Source: Spirodela intermedia
Taxonomy: Eukaryota; Streptophyta; Magnoliopsida; Alismatales; Araceae
Assembly: GCA_902729315.2 (NCBI GenBank)
Contig: LR746265.1
Coordinates: forward strand, 8,861,392 to 8,925,391
Length of the DNA stretch: 64,000 bases
Direction: 5' to 3'
How positions within the stretch are numbered: the stretch's first letter is position 1; the number at the start of each line of letters is the position of its first letter. The notes below the pieces were generated by a model. It searched no databases. It was not told the origin of the DNA and saw nothing but the letters and a program-made list of their open reading frames with translations. Position numbers and translations under genes: made by a program. Shown one piece after another: positions 48,772 through 62,200 of this stretch.

Positions 48772-50373
48772 TGATAAGTCTTAATTATCATGAGTTAATA
48801 ATTAGTTAATAATATGGTTTTAGCCTTAACTCATGATAAATAGACTTATATTTGTGTTAAAGTGTGAAAAGTTGTTTTCAATTAATTAACATAAATTGTT
48901 AGGTAATTATGTGGCTTTATATGATTTTATATGATTTTTATAATCTTACTTTTGAGATAAATAAAGAAAAAGAAATTAAAATAAAAATAAGACAAAATGG
49001 GGGGACCCGCCGGCCAGTTGGGCTTACAAGCGGGTCAGAAGCGTAATTGGGGAGTAGCTGCGAGCAGGGGCTCAAGCGGCTTGGACCGATTGGGCACATG
49101 TTCACCACCCGCCTTTCATGTCATTAGTGGACAACTAATTGTGGAACAAGGAGTGGTCGTACACACGTGAGAAAAGGACTTGATCAGAAATGTAGTATTA
49201 CTATATATTCACTAGAAATTTCAACACACAACCGATGTGGGACTTTTTAACCTGCGTCACACCTCCCTAGAAAGGGTGAGGAGGCAACCGACGTAGGTTC
49301 AAATCTTCCCAAAGCCAAAATTCATATTTTGTTTATTTGATTATTACGACTTTCCTATAGATCGTCGGTGAAGAATTAAGTAATCAGAATCACTAGATCA
49401 TCGGTGAAAATCTCGTCAACACCATTCGCAGAGCATTGTTACTAAAATTGTTGAACGATTTGTAATAAAAGCATCACGAATCCATCGAGTAACTCATCTC
49501 CGATTGATCGACGAACAAGCTGTCGTTGGGAAGAAGACAATTTGTTGGGAGACGAGTCACCACATCTTGACAACATACTAGACGTGATGAAGAGCCTCCT
49601 CTTGCTGTGCGGATCTAAGGATGAAGCTTCCTGACATGCACCCCACCTCCATCCAGCTCCTCTTCGTCAGGTGACAGCCGCTAGAGAGCTACAAAGTTGT
49701 CATTTTTCTGCTCTATTGGGTGACAGCCACCAGAGACGATTTGATAACCCATTTCATTGATCTTTAGACTTTGCAAGGAGATCTAGAGATTGCCCACGTC
49801 GTCTTTGTCTAAGGAGAGCCTTCAAGGCCATGGACACTACATGATGATCCTCCCAAATGCTCAAGATTCTAGTGCATTACCGACGCATCACCACCCTGAC
49901 GTTGGAACTTTATTTTCCTGCTTTCAACTTAATTTTTGTTTCCTTTAGTGATAATTTATTGATTTTAAATTTACAAAGATATACTTCATTTCATTACAAT
50001 TCTTCCAACTTTTGTAAGAATCACCAAGTGGAACTCTATTTTCACCTGATTTATGTTCGCCAAGCACTGACATCATTTTGACGTCTGCACCCCTATTTCT
50101 TTTTTTTGTAAATTTTAAATATATTTCCTTTTCATTTACTAGTATAAAATTCATAGAAAATAGTATTCTTTGAGGACAATTCTGAATAATTATTAGATAT
50201 TATATTACATCCCTCTGATCGACCTAGAAAATTATCATTATTTTTCAAAGTTTTATTAAATTATAATTAATATATTTATTTAGAAATATTTCTAAATATC
50301 TGAAAATTCATATTTTCTAGTTTTATAAATTTTAAATTTACGTGATTTACAATACAACAACTAACTCACATCA

Positions 50374-50786
50374 ATAATCAATGTATCCCTTTCTCACATA
50401 TGTACGACCACTCTTTGTCACATGCTCGATTGGCCATTGATGATGTGGAAGTGGAGTGACGCACATGTGTCCTCCTATCAGTTCGTCTTTAGCTGCTCAA
50501 GCCCTTACTCACGATTCCGCCTATCTATGCTTCCAACCTACTTGTGGGCTCGACTAGGTGGCAAGTTTCCTCTTTCTTCTATCTTTTTATTTTATTTCTC
50601 TTCATTTATCTCAAAAATAAGATTATTAAAATTATATAAATTCACATAAAATCCCATAATTAGCCAAATTAACTAACTAACAACTATTTTTCATAATTTG
50701 ACATAAATATAAGTCTATTTATCATGAGTTTAGATTAAAAATATATTATTAATTAATTATTAACTCATGATAATCAACACTAATCA
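50374..50786 (-). mobile_element. Right arm of family-B derivative (unit 2)
   Basis: Continues the arm interrupted at 37293 after one ATAAT copy. Antisense LTR 5' half ending ACTAATCA at 50786. Confidence 0.7.
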
Positions 50787-51559
50787 ACCATCTTCACTAA
50801 AGTATGTATTTTTTGATTAACATCAAACTTATCCAATGATTATATCATCGTATTTGTCTAAGGATCAAGAGAATAGATTACTTGATGTACTTAGGACATA
50901 GAGAGAGGTGATTGGCTGGTCTCTAGCAGATATTTGAGGACTTGATCTATTTGTGTGTATGCACATATTTTATCATGAGGAGAACTATCATTTCTTTTTA
51001 TGCATTTCCTTACTAGCTTTTGTTTCAGACATATTTTATTGGTCGAGTGCTTTAGTTAGAGAACCATTCAGGGGCAATAGTGTAGTAGATGGGGCATAAA
51101 AACCAGAATTTTCTTCCCTTTTCCCTTCTCTCACATGCATTAAGGACAATGCAAGACTCAAGCAGGGGGGAGGTTATCTCTTCCTTCATTTGCATGCATT
51201 AGAGATAATGCATCATTCAAGTAGGGAGGAGAACAAAAAAATTCAAAAATGTTATGAATATTTTAAAACTTTAGCTGCATTGATTATTTGCACAAACACG
51301 TATGCTTAAACGAACAAAGCCTAATGCTCCTTTAAAAGGGTAAGTCAGTTAGAAAAGTTTACCTTCTTTAAATTAGGGGTGTGGATCTCATGAAAAAAAG
51401 ATAGGTGAATTCTTTACCATGATCATTATTCTTTGAAGTATGAAGGAGTTTTAGGTTGTATTCATGGGTATGTGGTGCGACAATAAACGGCTAATGATAG
51501 TATATTGTGGATGAAAACGATTGAACTAGATCATCTTAGTCTAGTTATTATGTTGTGGT
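50787..51559 (-). mobile_element. Retroelement internal flank before kinase copy 3
   Basis: Reverse copy of 27067-28177 with only one of the two 340-bp units. Includes a GGACAATGCAAGACTCAAG block and a purine tract near 51165-51171. No gene. Confidence 0.6.
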
Positions 51560-52231
51560 TGATAAGTCTTCATTATCTATATTTATCTTATATTTATCAA
51601 TATTTAGAGCATAAAATTAACAGAAATAATACATGTTACATTTAATTTGTATGCATTCAGATCATTCATACATAAACATATATTTTAATATTTTTAATAT
51701 TATTTTAAGATAATTAATTTTAAATAATTATGCATGAAATATTTTTTATGTGAGTTTTAGGATTTTCTAGAATTTATCCTAGATTTTCTGAAATTTTCTA
51801 GAATTTCTCATAATTTCTAAGAGGTTTTGATATAAACGTCTAAAATAAAAGAAAATCAGAATGAGTTGGGCTGGGCCGAGCCAAGTGACCCAATGGGCCG
51901 GAATATTCAGAGGCTAAAAGTTAAACTATCAACAGGTCGACAGTGGAAGCAGAACCGACGAGTTAGCATGACACTTAAGCAGATGTGTGGACACGTGGCC
52001 CACACGGATTCAACGACATTTCAACGGACATCGTGAACAGAAATTGGCACAATTTACGTCAGACCTCAAAGAGAAATGTAATTGGAGATCCGTACCTAAT
52101 GGCAGAACGTGAAAGAAGAGCGGGTGATAGAGTAAGGCTGTCATTGATCTCTCTTTCTTTCGCGCCTTTTCTCGCTCCCTTTGTCTGTCTGCTCTCTCTC
52201 ACTCTATCTTGCTCTCGCTTTCTTTCTGTGG
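51560..52231 (+). promoter_or_regulatory. LTR tip plus upstream region of kinase copy 3
   Basis: 18-bp LTR tip TGATAAGTCTTCATTATC at 51560-51577, then the AT-rich promoter. Site II motifs TTGGGCTGGGCC (51866-51877) and TGGGCC (51894-51899), then a CT-rich leader (52140-52230). Same layout as copy 2. Confidence 0.55.
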
Positions 52232-54772
52232 ATGCGTCCTCGCTCTACGAAGCACGGCGGAGTTCGGACAGCCGGCCGCCTTCTCCTCTCCTCTCCGTCG
52301 AGTTCTTCTGGATCCCTTTCTCGTGCGCGAATCCGGAGGAAGAGTGGGAGGCCGCATCCGGCGGAGGAGTCCACCGCCGAAGACGCCGAGGTCACGGTCG
52401 GCGCCGCCTCACGGAGAGTTCGTACGTTCTCAGGCTTCTGCTTCCCTGAAAGGCCGCTCCGGGTATGTTCTAGTGCCGTCTTTCGACGAATTCTGGCCTT
52501 TCGTTGATTCGGGGGTTATGTTCTAGTGCCGTCTTTCGATGGGTTCGTGATTTTCTGTGTCGGGGGCATCTTCTTGTGGACTCTTTGGATGGGATCTTTA
52601 TTTTCTTTGATTTGGACTTTCGGTTGCCTGCGGTGGTGCGGGTGGTGCGAGATTGCTGAAGAAAGCTCTGGCTTTCCTCCTTCCTCTTATTTATTTACCT
52701 TCTTCCGATTTGTTTTGCCGCTTCGTTGCTGATTCGATTTGATGTTTGGTCTGGGTAGGGGGATCTATCTTCTTCTTTAGACTTCCATCCGATTGCTCTT
52801 TGGGGACGGATGAGTGTTACCGTGTGGAGGAGAAAAGATTATTTCAGCAAGGTTTATCGATTGACGGTGACGGGTGAGCGTGTTGAATCAAGGGGCACAT
52901 TCGATTTTCAGATCGCTGAGCAATCGACCAGTTTCTGGAGAAGAACCCGGAGATTTCCGGCAGGAAACAACACCCTCCGTACCTGCAGCTCTCCCGAGCG
53001 TTATTCCCCACCCAGAAAAGCCATCAGAACTTGGTGGCCGGCTGTCCTGTTGAGAAAGCAGCTGGAATCGAGGGAGGAAGTGTGGACGAGGTTGTCGGGC
53101 TACAGGAGGAAGCGAGGATGTCTCCCATCCCGGATCGGGTACATGCTTCGACGTCCCTCATTCCTTTCCTTGACGGCGACTGTAGAGAGCTTTCTCTCCC
53201 CATCCCAAAGCACATCACATCTTGACAATAGGAATGTCCTATCCAAAATCGACAGGTGCAGGTCGGAAATTCTCCATTATACAAGGTAGAGAGAATGTTG
53301 GGTGCAGGAGGTTTTGGGCTGGTCTACATTGGACGAAGGGTGGCTGGTGGATCTCAGGGCAATGGGCCCAATGCCTTTAAGGTTTAGTTTCAACCTCCCA
53401 TCACTCCTGCCAAGGGAATCTTTAAATACTGCTGTTTTATGTTGTCTCTTTCATTTTCCTGCGGTGGGTGTAGGTAGCACTGAAGTTTGAGCATAGAAAT
53501 AGCGCGGGTTGCAGATTTGGCCCCCCATATGAATGGCAAGTTTATGAGTAAGAAGACACCCCCTACTGCTCTAATTTATTACGTATTGTGTCGATCTAAA
53601 ACTACGTTCTTCATCTGACTTTGTGAATATGATTTTAGCCATCTCAAGGGATGCTATGGATTGCCTAGGGTGCACTACAAGGGCCGCCAAGGAGATTATT
53701 TCGTCATGGTTGGCGTAGAGTCTTTCATTTTATTGTTTCCTCGAATTATATTTTTTATTGAAAGCTAATTATGATATTGTTGATAATGATTGCTGCAGAT
53801 CATGGACATCCTTGGACCAAGTCTCCTGGATGTGTTCATATCCATTGGGCAAGTGTAAGAAAATAATCTTGACTTCATATTCAAAGTCAATATTCTGTTG
53901 AGAATTGTGCTATTGAGTTTGACTAACTCCTTGGACAGAATGCCACCAAATATGGTGGCTTGTATTGCTGTGGAGGCAATATCCATCCTTGAGAAGCTAC
54001 ACCAAAAAGGGTACGTATGGCTTTGTGGCAGTGTGATATTTTTTCAATTAAATTTTTGCAAAGGTCACAGTAATCAATTCATTGCTCCCTTGTGCACTCC
54101 CCTCCCTCCCTCCACCCACACAAAAAAAAAAACATGCCAGGTTTGTGCATGGAGACGTCAAGCCAGAGAATTTATTGTTGGGTAAACCCGGAAGCTCAGG
54201 GGAGAAGAAGCTTTTTCTCATCGACTTTGGGCTGGGTATGTTGCTGCAGTCCAATCACTTCTTGTTTTCACCTTTCCATGTTCTCCCATCTCTTTGATTG
54301 ATCACTTGCTGATTCTTATGCCAACTATGTAGGGGAATGACAAGAGGTTTCTAGTCTTCATGAACAAGACTGTAACCTCCCCCGAGACGCTGTGTGGTGG
54401 CTGTCCCCCTCCTTTTGCACAATTCCTTGAAGCAGTGAAGAAGATACAATTTGTTGAGCAGCCCACCTACTCGAAGCTCATTTCTCTTTTTGGAAGCTTG
54501 ATATGCCCCCCCTGCACCCTGTTAAAGACCATTCGGATTGATGCAATTTTGAAGGTGGTTGCAAACATGACATCACTGAAATTACCTCACATATTTTTAT
54601 TTTATGTCAGATGGTTTTATCTCTTTTTCATGGCTCTATCATCTGTTGTTAAATAGGCTGACCATGTTTCCAACAGGTTCACCAAAAACGTGGAAGATTG
54701 CAGGTAAATAATGAAGAAGATGAGTGTCATAGAAAGAAACGGATAAAATGTTTGATTGATGACAGACCATGA
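52232..54772 (+). pseudogene. MLK/PPK-type kinase, copy 3 (two exons deleted)
   Basis: Exons as in copy 2: 52232-52462, 52989-53138, 53256-53381, 53474-53547, 53639-53708, 53799-53854, 53939-54010, 54141-54235, then 54333-54554 and 54677-54772. A 478-bp deletion at about 54276 removed the equivalents of copy-1 exons 1056-1122 and 1225-1354, that is the activation segment and the [21 protein letters not shown] part. The lost exons total 197 nt, so splicing across the gap shifts the frame. Glycine loop, lysine, HGDVKPEN and DFG remain. Everything else is near-identical to copies 1 and 2. Non-functional as a kinase, though it could still be transcribed. Confidence 0.88.
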
Positions 54773-55855
54773 CCATGTACATGTAAGAATATAAATAAAA
54801 TCTGTAAAGTGCCAATTGAGAAAACATAAATCTCATGACTAAATTATTTATTATTATTGTTATTATTTATTCATAAAGAAAACGATAGTTTAAAAGCCTC
54901 ATATTAAGGGCATGAATATAATACTTTTTTAATGTAATCATAGCTATTGATAAAGGTGTGTAATTAATATTTATGCAAAAAGAGAAACTATATCAATCAA
55001 TGATAATAATATAAGACAATCATTTAGAGGGCGTGAGTATAAGTAGATATTTATATAATAGTTACTTTTGCTAGGAATATGTATCATTTATTGCCAACAT
55101 TTAAACTTTAGAAATGTTTTGTACCTACTATTTATTCACCTTGGAAATGGCACCACTTTAGACGTAACCTATTAAGTACAGGAATATAATATGTTTAAGT
55201 ACATTCACACTTACAAATTATCAGAAACAATTATTAGACCCATAAATGTAAATTTTATGCATAAATAATGAATATTACTTCTTTATAAGAAAGCTGGCAC
55301 ATAAAAATACAGTATTAAAGGGAAGAAATCTAATATTATTTCATACAATCATAATGATTAGTTGCAATGAATAATTACTATAGTTTACCAAAACTAAAAA
55401 ATTTATCATTAAATAAATGAACACTACAAGTATTGGATTAAATGGCACGAATTTTATAGTTTAGGTTATATTTATTTATTAGAATATTAAATATTATTAG
55501 AAATATTATTTATTAGAATACGTAAAGTTATGAAGAAATAATAATTATGTATTGGAAGCTTATGTGTCCACCAAAGGACACACATCCACCCCATAATGTG
55601 TTCAGAACCACATGTAGTCCAAAACTGAAAGTAATGTAATGCCATAATTGGTTCCCATCATAGTAAAAGTATGATTTCTTTAGTGATGATCTAAAAATTA
55701 AGAAACATCTAAATTCATAGAAGATTGGGTAGATAAAGAGGAGTTTGAAATAAAAGTCACATAGCTATGCTTTGTAATGTTTTCAATTTGAAAAGCATAT
55801 TTTGACAAAGTTAAATCTTATATGATTCACATGGATGAATGTCATCATATATACT
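54773..55855. other. 3' flank of kinase copy 3, truncated
   Basis: Matches 1874 to about 2955 of copy 1 and stops abruptly at an antisense LTR. No gene. Confidence 0.75.
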
Positions 55856-57493
55856 TGATGTGACTTAGTCGTTGTATATTAAATCACGCAAATATAAAAT
55901 TTATAAAACTAGAAAATACGAATTTTTGGATATTTAGAAGTATTTCTAAATAAATATATCAATTATAATTCAATAAAACTTCCACAAATAGCGGTAATTT
56001 CCCAGGTCAATCACAGGGATGTAATATAATATTTTATAATTATTCAGATTTTTTCTAAATGAATACGATTTTCTATGAATTTTATACTAGGAAATGAAAA
56101 GGAAATATATTTAAAATTCACGAAAAAAGGAAATAAGGGTGCGGACGTGAGGATGACGTAAGTGCCTGGCGAACACGAATCGGGCGGAAACAATGTTCCG
56201 CCCGACGATTTGCATATAAGCGATTACAGACGATTTAATTAATCAAATTAAGATCTGTAAAAGCCGAAGAATCGTAATTGAACGAAGTATATTTTGGTAA
56301 ATTCAAATCACACAAAGTATCACTAAATGAAGCGTAAATTAAATTGAAAGCAGGAAAGCAGAGTTCCGACGTCGCGACGACGATGCGTCGGCGATGCACT
56401 GGAATCCTGAGTGTTTGGGAGGATTGTCGTGTAGTGTCCACAGCCTCGAAGGCTCTCCTTGGACAAAGACGACGTGGGCAATCTCTAGATCTTCTCGCGA
56501 AGTCTAGAGATTAATGAAATGGGTTGTCGAGTCGTCTCCGGCGGCTGTCACCCGGCGGAGCGAAAAAACGGCGACTTTGCGGCTCTCCGGCAGCTGTCAC
56601 CCGACGGAGAGGAGCTGGATGGAGGTGGGGCGCGTGTCAGGGAGCTTCATCCTCAAGTCCGCGCAGCAAGAGGAGGCTCTTCATCGCATCTGGTATGCTC
56701 TCACGAGGTGGCGACTCGTCTCCCGACAGATCGTCCTCTTCCCGACGACGGCTTGTTCGTCGATCAATCGGAGATGATTTACTCGATGGATTTGCGATCC
56801 TTTTATTGCGAATCGTTCAGCAACTTTAGTAGCAATGCTCTGCGAATCGCGTTGACGTGATTTTTGCTGATAATCCAGCGATTCTGGTTGCTTAATCCTT
56901 CAGCGGCGATCTGCAGGAAAGTCGCGATAATCAGATAAAAATATATGAATTTTGACTCTAGGAGGATTCGATCCCACGCCGGTTGTCTGCCCCTTCCGAG
57001 GAAGGTGTGACGCGGGTTTAGTCTCACATCGGTTGTGCGCCAATTTTTCAGGTGAATATAAAGTAATGTTAGCTTTCTAAGCAAAGTCCCTTCTCTCGCG
57101 TGTACGACCACTCCTTGCCCCACAATCGGCTGGCCACCGGTGACGTGGAAGGGGAGTGGTGCACATGTGCCCCTATCGGTCCAAGCCGCTTGAGCCCCTG
57201 CTCGCGGATACTCCCTGACTGAGCTTCCGACCCGCTTGCAGGCCCGGTTGGCCGGCGGGTTCCCCCCATTTTGCAATATTTTAGTTTTATTTCTTTTTCT
57301 TCATTTATCTCAAAAGTAAGACTGTAAAAATCATATAAATTTATATAAAATCACATAATTACCTAAAAAATCACATTAATCAACTGAAAACCACTTTTCA
57401 CACTTTAACATAAATATAAGTCTATTTATCATGAGTTAAGGCTAAAACTATATTATTTACTAATTATTAACCCATGATAATGAAGACTTATCA
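55856..57493 (-). mobile_element. LTR L6 (antisense), recombination junction
   Basis: 1638 bp. Starts TGATGTGACTTAG and ends GACTTATCA. Flanks ATACT and AGGAC do not match. The left side is kinase flank, and the right side is the middle of another LTR. I infer ectopic recombination that deleted the rest of the kinase flank. Confidence 0.85.
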
Positions 57494-59292
57494 AGGACGA
57501 TCTGCTGGGAGATGAGTCGCTGATAAGTCTTCATTATCATGAGTTAATAATTAGTAAATAATATAGTTTTAGCCTTAACTCATGATAAATAGACTTATAT
57601 TTGTGTTAAAAAATGATTTGTGGTTTTCAGTTGATTAAAGTGAATTTTTGGGTAATTATGTGATTTTATACGATTTTTACAGTCTTACTTCCGAGATAAA
57701 TGAAGAACAAGAAATAAAAATAAAAATATTGCAAAAATGGGGGGACCCGTCGGCCAGCCGGGCCCGCAAGCGGGTCGGAAGTGCAGTCGGGGAGTAGCCG
57801 CGAGCAGGGGCTCGAGCGGCTTGGCTTGGGGACCGATAGGGCACGTGTACGCCACTCCCCTTCCACGTCACCGGTGGCCAGCCGGCTGTGGGGCAAGGAG
57901 TGGTCGTACACGCGAGAGAAGAGACTTTACTTACAAAGCTAACATTACTATATATTCGCCCGAAAAATCGGTGCACAACCGATGTGGGACTAAACCCCCG
58001 TCACACCTTCCTCAGAAGAGGCGAGGCGACCGGCGCGGGTTCGAATCCTCCCAGAGTCAAAATTCATATATTTTTATCTGATTATCGCGACTTTCCTGCA
58101 GATCGCCGCTGAAGGATTAAGCAACCAGAATCGTTGGATCATCGGCGAAAATCTCGTCAACGCAATTCGCGGAGCATTGCTACTAAAGTTGCTGAACGAT
58201 TCACGATAAAAGGATCGCGAATCCATCGAGTAAATCATCTCCGATTGATCGACGAACAAGCCGTCGTCGGGAAGAGGACGATCCGTCGGGAGACAAGTCG
58301 CCACCTCCTGAGAGCGTACCAGATGCGATGAAGAGCCTCCCCTTACTACACAGACCTGAGGATGAAGCTCCCTGACATGCGCCCCACCTCCATCCAGCTC
58401 CTCTCCATCGGGTGACAGCTGCCGGAGAGCCGCAAAGTCGCCGTTTTTCCGCTCCGCCGGGTGACAGCCACCGGAGACGATTCGACGACCCACTTCATTG
58501 ATCTCTAGACTTCGCGAGAAGATCTAGAGATTGCCCACGTCGTCTTTGTCCAAGGAGAGCCTTCGAGGCCATGGACACTGCACGACGATCCTCCCGAACG
58601 CTCAGTATTCCGGTGCATCGCCGACGCATCGCCGTCGCGACGCCGGAACTTTGTTTTCCTGCTTTCAATTTACTTTACGCTTCATTTAGTGATAATTTGT
58701 GTAATTTAAATTTACCAAACTATTCTTCATTCCATTACGATTCTTCCGGACTTTACAGATCTTAATTTGATCAATTAAATCGTCCGTAATCGCTTACGTA
58801 AGAATCGCCGGGCGACGGTTGCTCCATACGGGGGAAATTGTCGGGTTATTCGCGCTCGCCGGGTGCTGACGTCATCATCATGTCTGCACCCTTATTTCCC
58901 TTTTTCGTGAATTTTAAATATAATTCCTTTTTATTTCCTAGTATAAAATTCATAGAAAATCGTATTCATTGAGATAAATTCTGATTAATTACTAGATATT
59001 ATATTACATCCATGTGATCGACCTGGAAAATTACCGCTATTTTTGGAATTTTTATTGAATTATAATTGATATATTTATTTATAAATACTTCTAAATATCC
59101 GAAAATTCGTATTTTCTAGTTTTATAAATTTTATATTTGTGTGATTTAATATATGACGACTGAGTCACGTCAGTCGCCACCTTTTGAGAGCATACTAGAT
59201 GCGATGAAGAGCCTCTTCTTGCTGCACGGACCTAAGGATGAAGCTCCTTAACACGCGCCCCACCTCCATCTAGCTCCTCTCCGTCAGGTGAC
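57494..59292 (+). mobile_element. LTR fragment (sense), split by L7
   Basis: Pieces 57494-57520 and 59173-59292 form one continuous mid-LTR stretch (GAGGACGATC... to ...GTCAGGTGAC). It is the target of L7 and of the element starting at 59293. Confidence 0.75.
57521..59172 (+). mobile_element. Solo LTR L7 (sense)
   Basis: 1652 bp with the perfect duplication GTCGC at 57516-57520 and 59173-59177. A USE-TATA module lies on the minus strand: AGTCCCACATCG 57991-57980, 25-bp gap, TATATA 57954-57949. Confidence 0.94.
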
Positions 59293-62200
59293 TGATAAGT
59301 CTTCATTATCATGAGTTAATAATTAGTAAATAATATAGTTTTAGCCTTAACTCATGATAAATAGACTTATATTTGTGTTAAAGTGTGAAAAGTGGTTTTA
59401 AGTTGATAAATGTGAATTTTTAGGTAATTATATGATTTTATTCGATTTTTACAGTCTTATATTTGAGATAAATGAAGGAAAAGAAATAAAAAAAAAACAT
59501 AGTAAAATGGGGGGACCCGCTGGCCAGGCGGGCCCGCAAGCGGGTAGGAAGCACAGTCGGGGAGTAGCTGTGAGCAGGGGCTCGAGCAGCTTGAACTGAT
59601 GGGGGCACGTGTGTGTCACTCCCCTTCCACGTCACTGGTGGCAAGCCGGCTGTGGGGCAAGGAGTGGTCGTACACGCGCAAGAAAGGGACTTGCTTAGAA
59701 ATCTAACATTAATATATATTCGTCTGAAAATTCGACGCACAACCGATGTGAGACTAAACCCGCGTCATCTTCCTAGAAGGGGTGGGGCAACCGGCGTGGG
59801 TTCGAATCCTCACAAAGCCAAAACTCATATTTTTTTATCTGATTATCATGACTTTCCTTCAGATCACCGCGGAAGGATTAAGCAACAAGAATCGCTGGAT
59901 CATCGGCGAAAATCTTGTCAACGCAATTCGCGGAGCATTGTTACTAAAATTGTTGAACGATTCACGATAAAAGGATCGCAAATCCAACAAGTAAAGCATC
60001 TCCGATTGATCGACGAACAAGCTGTCGTCGGGAAGAGGATAATTCGCCGGGAGATGAGTCGCCACCTCCTGAGAGCATACCAGATGCGATGAAGAGCCTA
60101 CTCTTGCTGCACGAACTTGAGGATGAAGCTCCTTGACACGCGCCTCACCTCCATCCAGCTCCTCTCTGTCAGGTAACAGCAAAGTCGCAAAGTCGCCCTT
60201 TTTCCGCTCCGCCGGGTGATAGCCGTTAGAGATGATTTGACGACCCATTTCATTGATCTCTAGACTTTGCAAGGAGATCAAGAGATTGCCCACATCGTCC
60301 TTGTCCAAAGAGAGCCTTCAAGGCTGTAGACACTACACGACTATCCTCCTGAATGCTCAGAATTCCAGTGCATTGCCGATGCATCACCGCCGCGATGCTG
60401 GAACTCTGCTTTCCTACTTTCACCTTACTTTACGCTTCATTTAGTGATAATTTGTGTGATTTTAATTTACCAAAATGTACTTCGTTCAATTACGATTCTT
60501 CCGGCTTTTACAGATCTTAATTTGATCAATTAAATCATCTGTAATCGCTTACCTAAGAATCGTCGGGTAGAACTCTGTTTCCGCCTGATACGCATTTGTC
60601 AGGCGCTGACGTCATCCTGACGTCCGCACCCTTATTTTCTTTTTCCGTGAATTTTAAATATATTTCCTTTTCATTTCCTAGTATAAAATTCATAGAAAAT
60701 AGTATTCTTTGCAAAACTTCTGAATAATTACCAGATATTATATTACATCCTTGTGATTGGCCTGGAAAATTAGTGTTTTTTTGGAAGTTTTATTGAATTA
60801 TAATTGATATATTTGTTCAGAAATACTTCTAAATATCTGAAAATTCATATTTTCTAGTTTTATAAATTTTATATTTGCGTGATTTAATATACAACGACTA
60901 AGTCACATCAAATTTTGGCGCCATTGCCGGAGATGTATTGCATACATTTAGTATTCTTCTGTTTTTTTCTTAAAGTACAAAAAAAAAAAAATTAACTCTT
61001 GTTTAATTTTTTTCTTGCCGAAATTGTTTTTTAGAAAAAGGGAACGAAAAGAAGCAAGGCAAGGACTGGAGCATACTGAAGGAGGGTAACAATTACTAAA
61101 CTTTTTTCCCTCGAATTTATTGATTTTTTTTATACATGGTGGAAGATCCTTGCATCCAAGGCTAGAAAATCCTTCTATTATTTCATCCAAAACTAAAAAT
61201 CCGAAAGAAAAAAATTAATTTTGATAGATCTTGAAGAAAGTACAGGTCAAACTGAGAATAATCCTATGGCCATGAAAAATTATTATATCCCTGATTCATT
61301 TCAAAGAGCATCCAATATTAGAGTCCCATTAGCACCCACTGTTAAATTCGAAATAAATCTAGGAATTTTTCAAATGCTCCCTAATTTTCATAGATTGCCT
61401 TTAGAGGAACCTTATCAGCACTTAGAAAATTTTCATATGGTTTTTGATTTAGTTAATCTCCCTCAAGGTACACCGGAAATTATTAAGATGAAATTATTTC
61501 CTCATACACTTAGGGACAAAGCTAGCCATTGGTTATCCACATTAGATAGAGAATTAACTAGCTGAAAAGACATAGAACAGGCCTTTCTTCGAAAATTTTA
61601 TCCCTTAGGAAAAACTCAAAATATGAGAAAACATATATGGAATTTTTCTCAAAGACCAGGAGAAACTTTGCATGAGACATGGGAAAAATTCAAAGATTTA
61701 CTTAGAAAGTGTCCTCATCATGCTATACCAAAGTGGCAGCTCAATAGAATTTTTTATGATGGATTATTAGAACAACATAGAAATATGGTTGATTCTATAT
61801 GTGGAGGAGCTTTTATGGAGAAAACCCCTGATGAGATTTACAGTCTTTATGAAAATTTAAGTGAAAATTCTAGAGATCAAGCCTCTTTTGAATTATATGA
61901 CAAGGATAAGAAGAGAAGAATTTATGAATTGCATCATGATGACTAAATTGAGAAATGATGTTAATCAGATTAATCAAAGATTAGAAAAACTTGATCTACT
62001 TATTGACAATATTAGAAAGCCTCTTAACCCTCAATTTAATTCAAATAGTACATGTCCTATGTATGGTGAAAATGATTATTCTAAATTTCAATACTATAAT
62101 TTAGATCAATCATTTCACCCTAGGCAAGAACAAGTGCAAGTAGCTCACGGTTTTAATAGAAATAGGGAACCTTTTTCAAATTCTTATAATCCTAATTGGA

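Larger units (their letters stand above)
37294..50373 (+). mobile_element. Element H: complete 13-kb non-autonomous gypsy (Athila-like) element
   Basis: 5' LTR 37294-38879 and 3' LTR 48772-50373 in the same orientation. Target duplication ATAAT at 37289-37293 and 50374-50378. Primer site TGGCACTATTGCTAGG from 38885, a degenerate match to a tRNA-Asp 3' end. Polypurine tract GTTGGGGGGTG ends at 48771. Internal parts are gag, acidic extension, GC-rich insert and a 3' untranslated part. Two younger solo LTRs (40503-42271 and 45495-47139) lie inside it, so its own length is about 9.7 kb. The LTRs differ visibly by substitutions and indels, which suggests an old insertion. No protease, RT or integrase. 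Confidence 0.88.

Noticed and set aside
52810-53289. 159-codon frame in kinase copy 3
   Set aside because: Reads across the proposed introns in a frame different from the kinase frame (the VQVGNSP exon is in another frame), and copy 2 does not keep it open.
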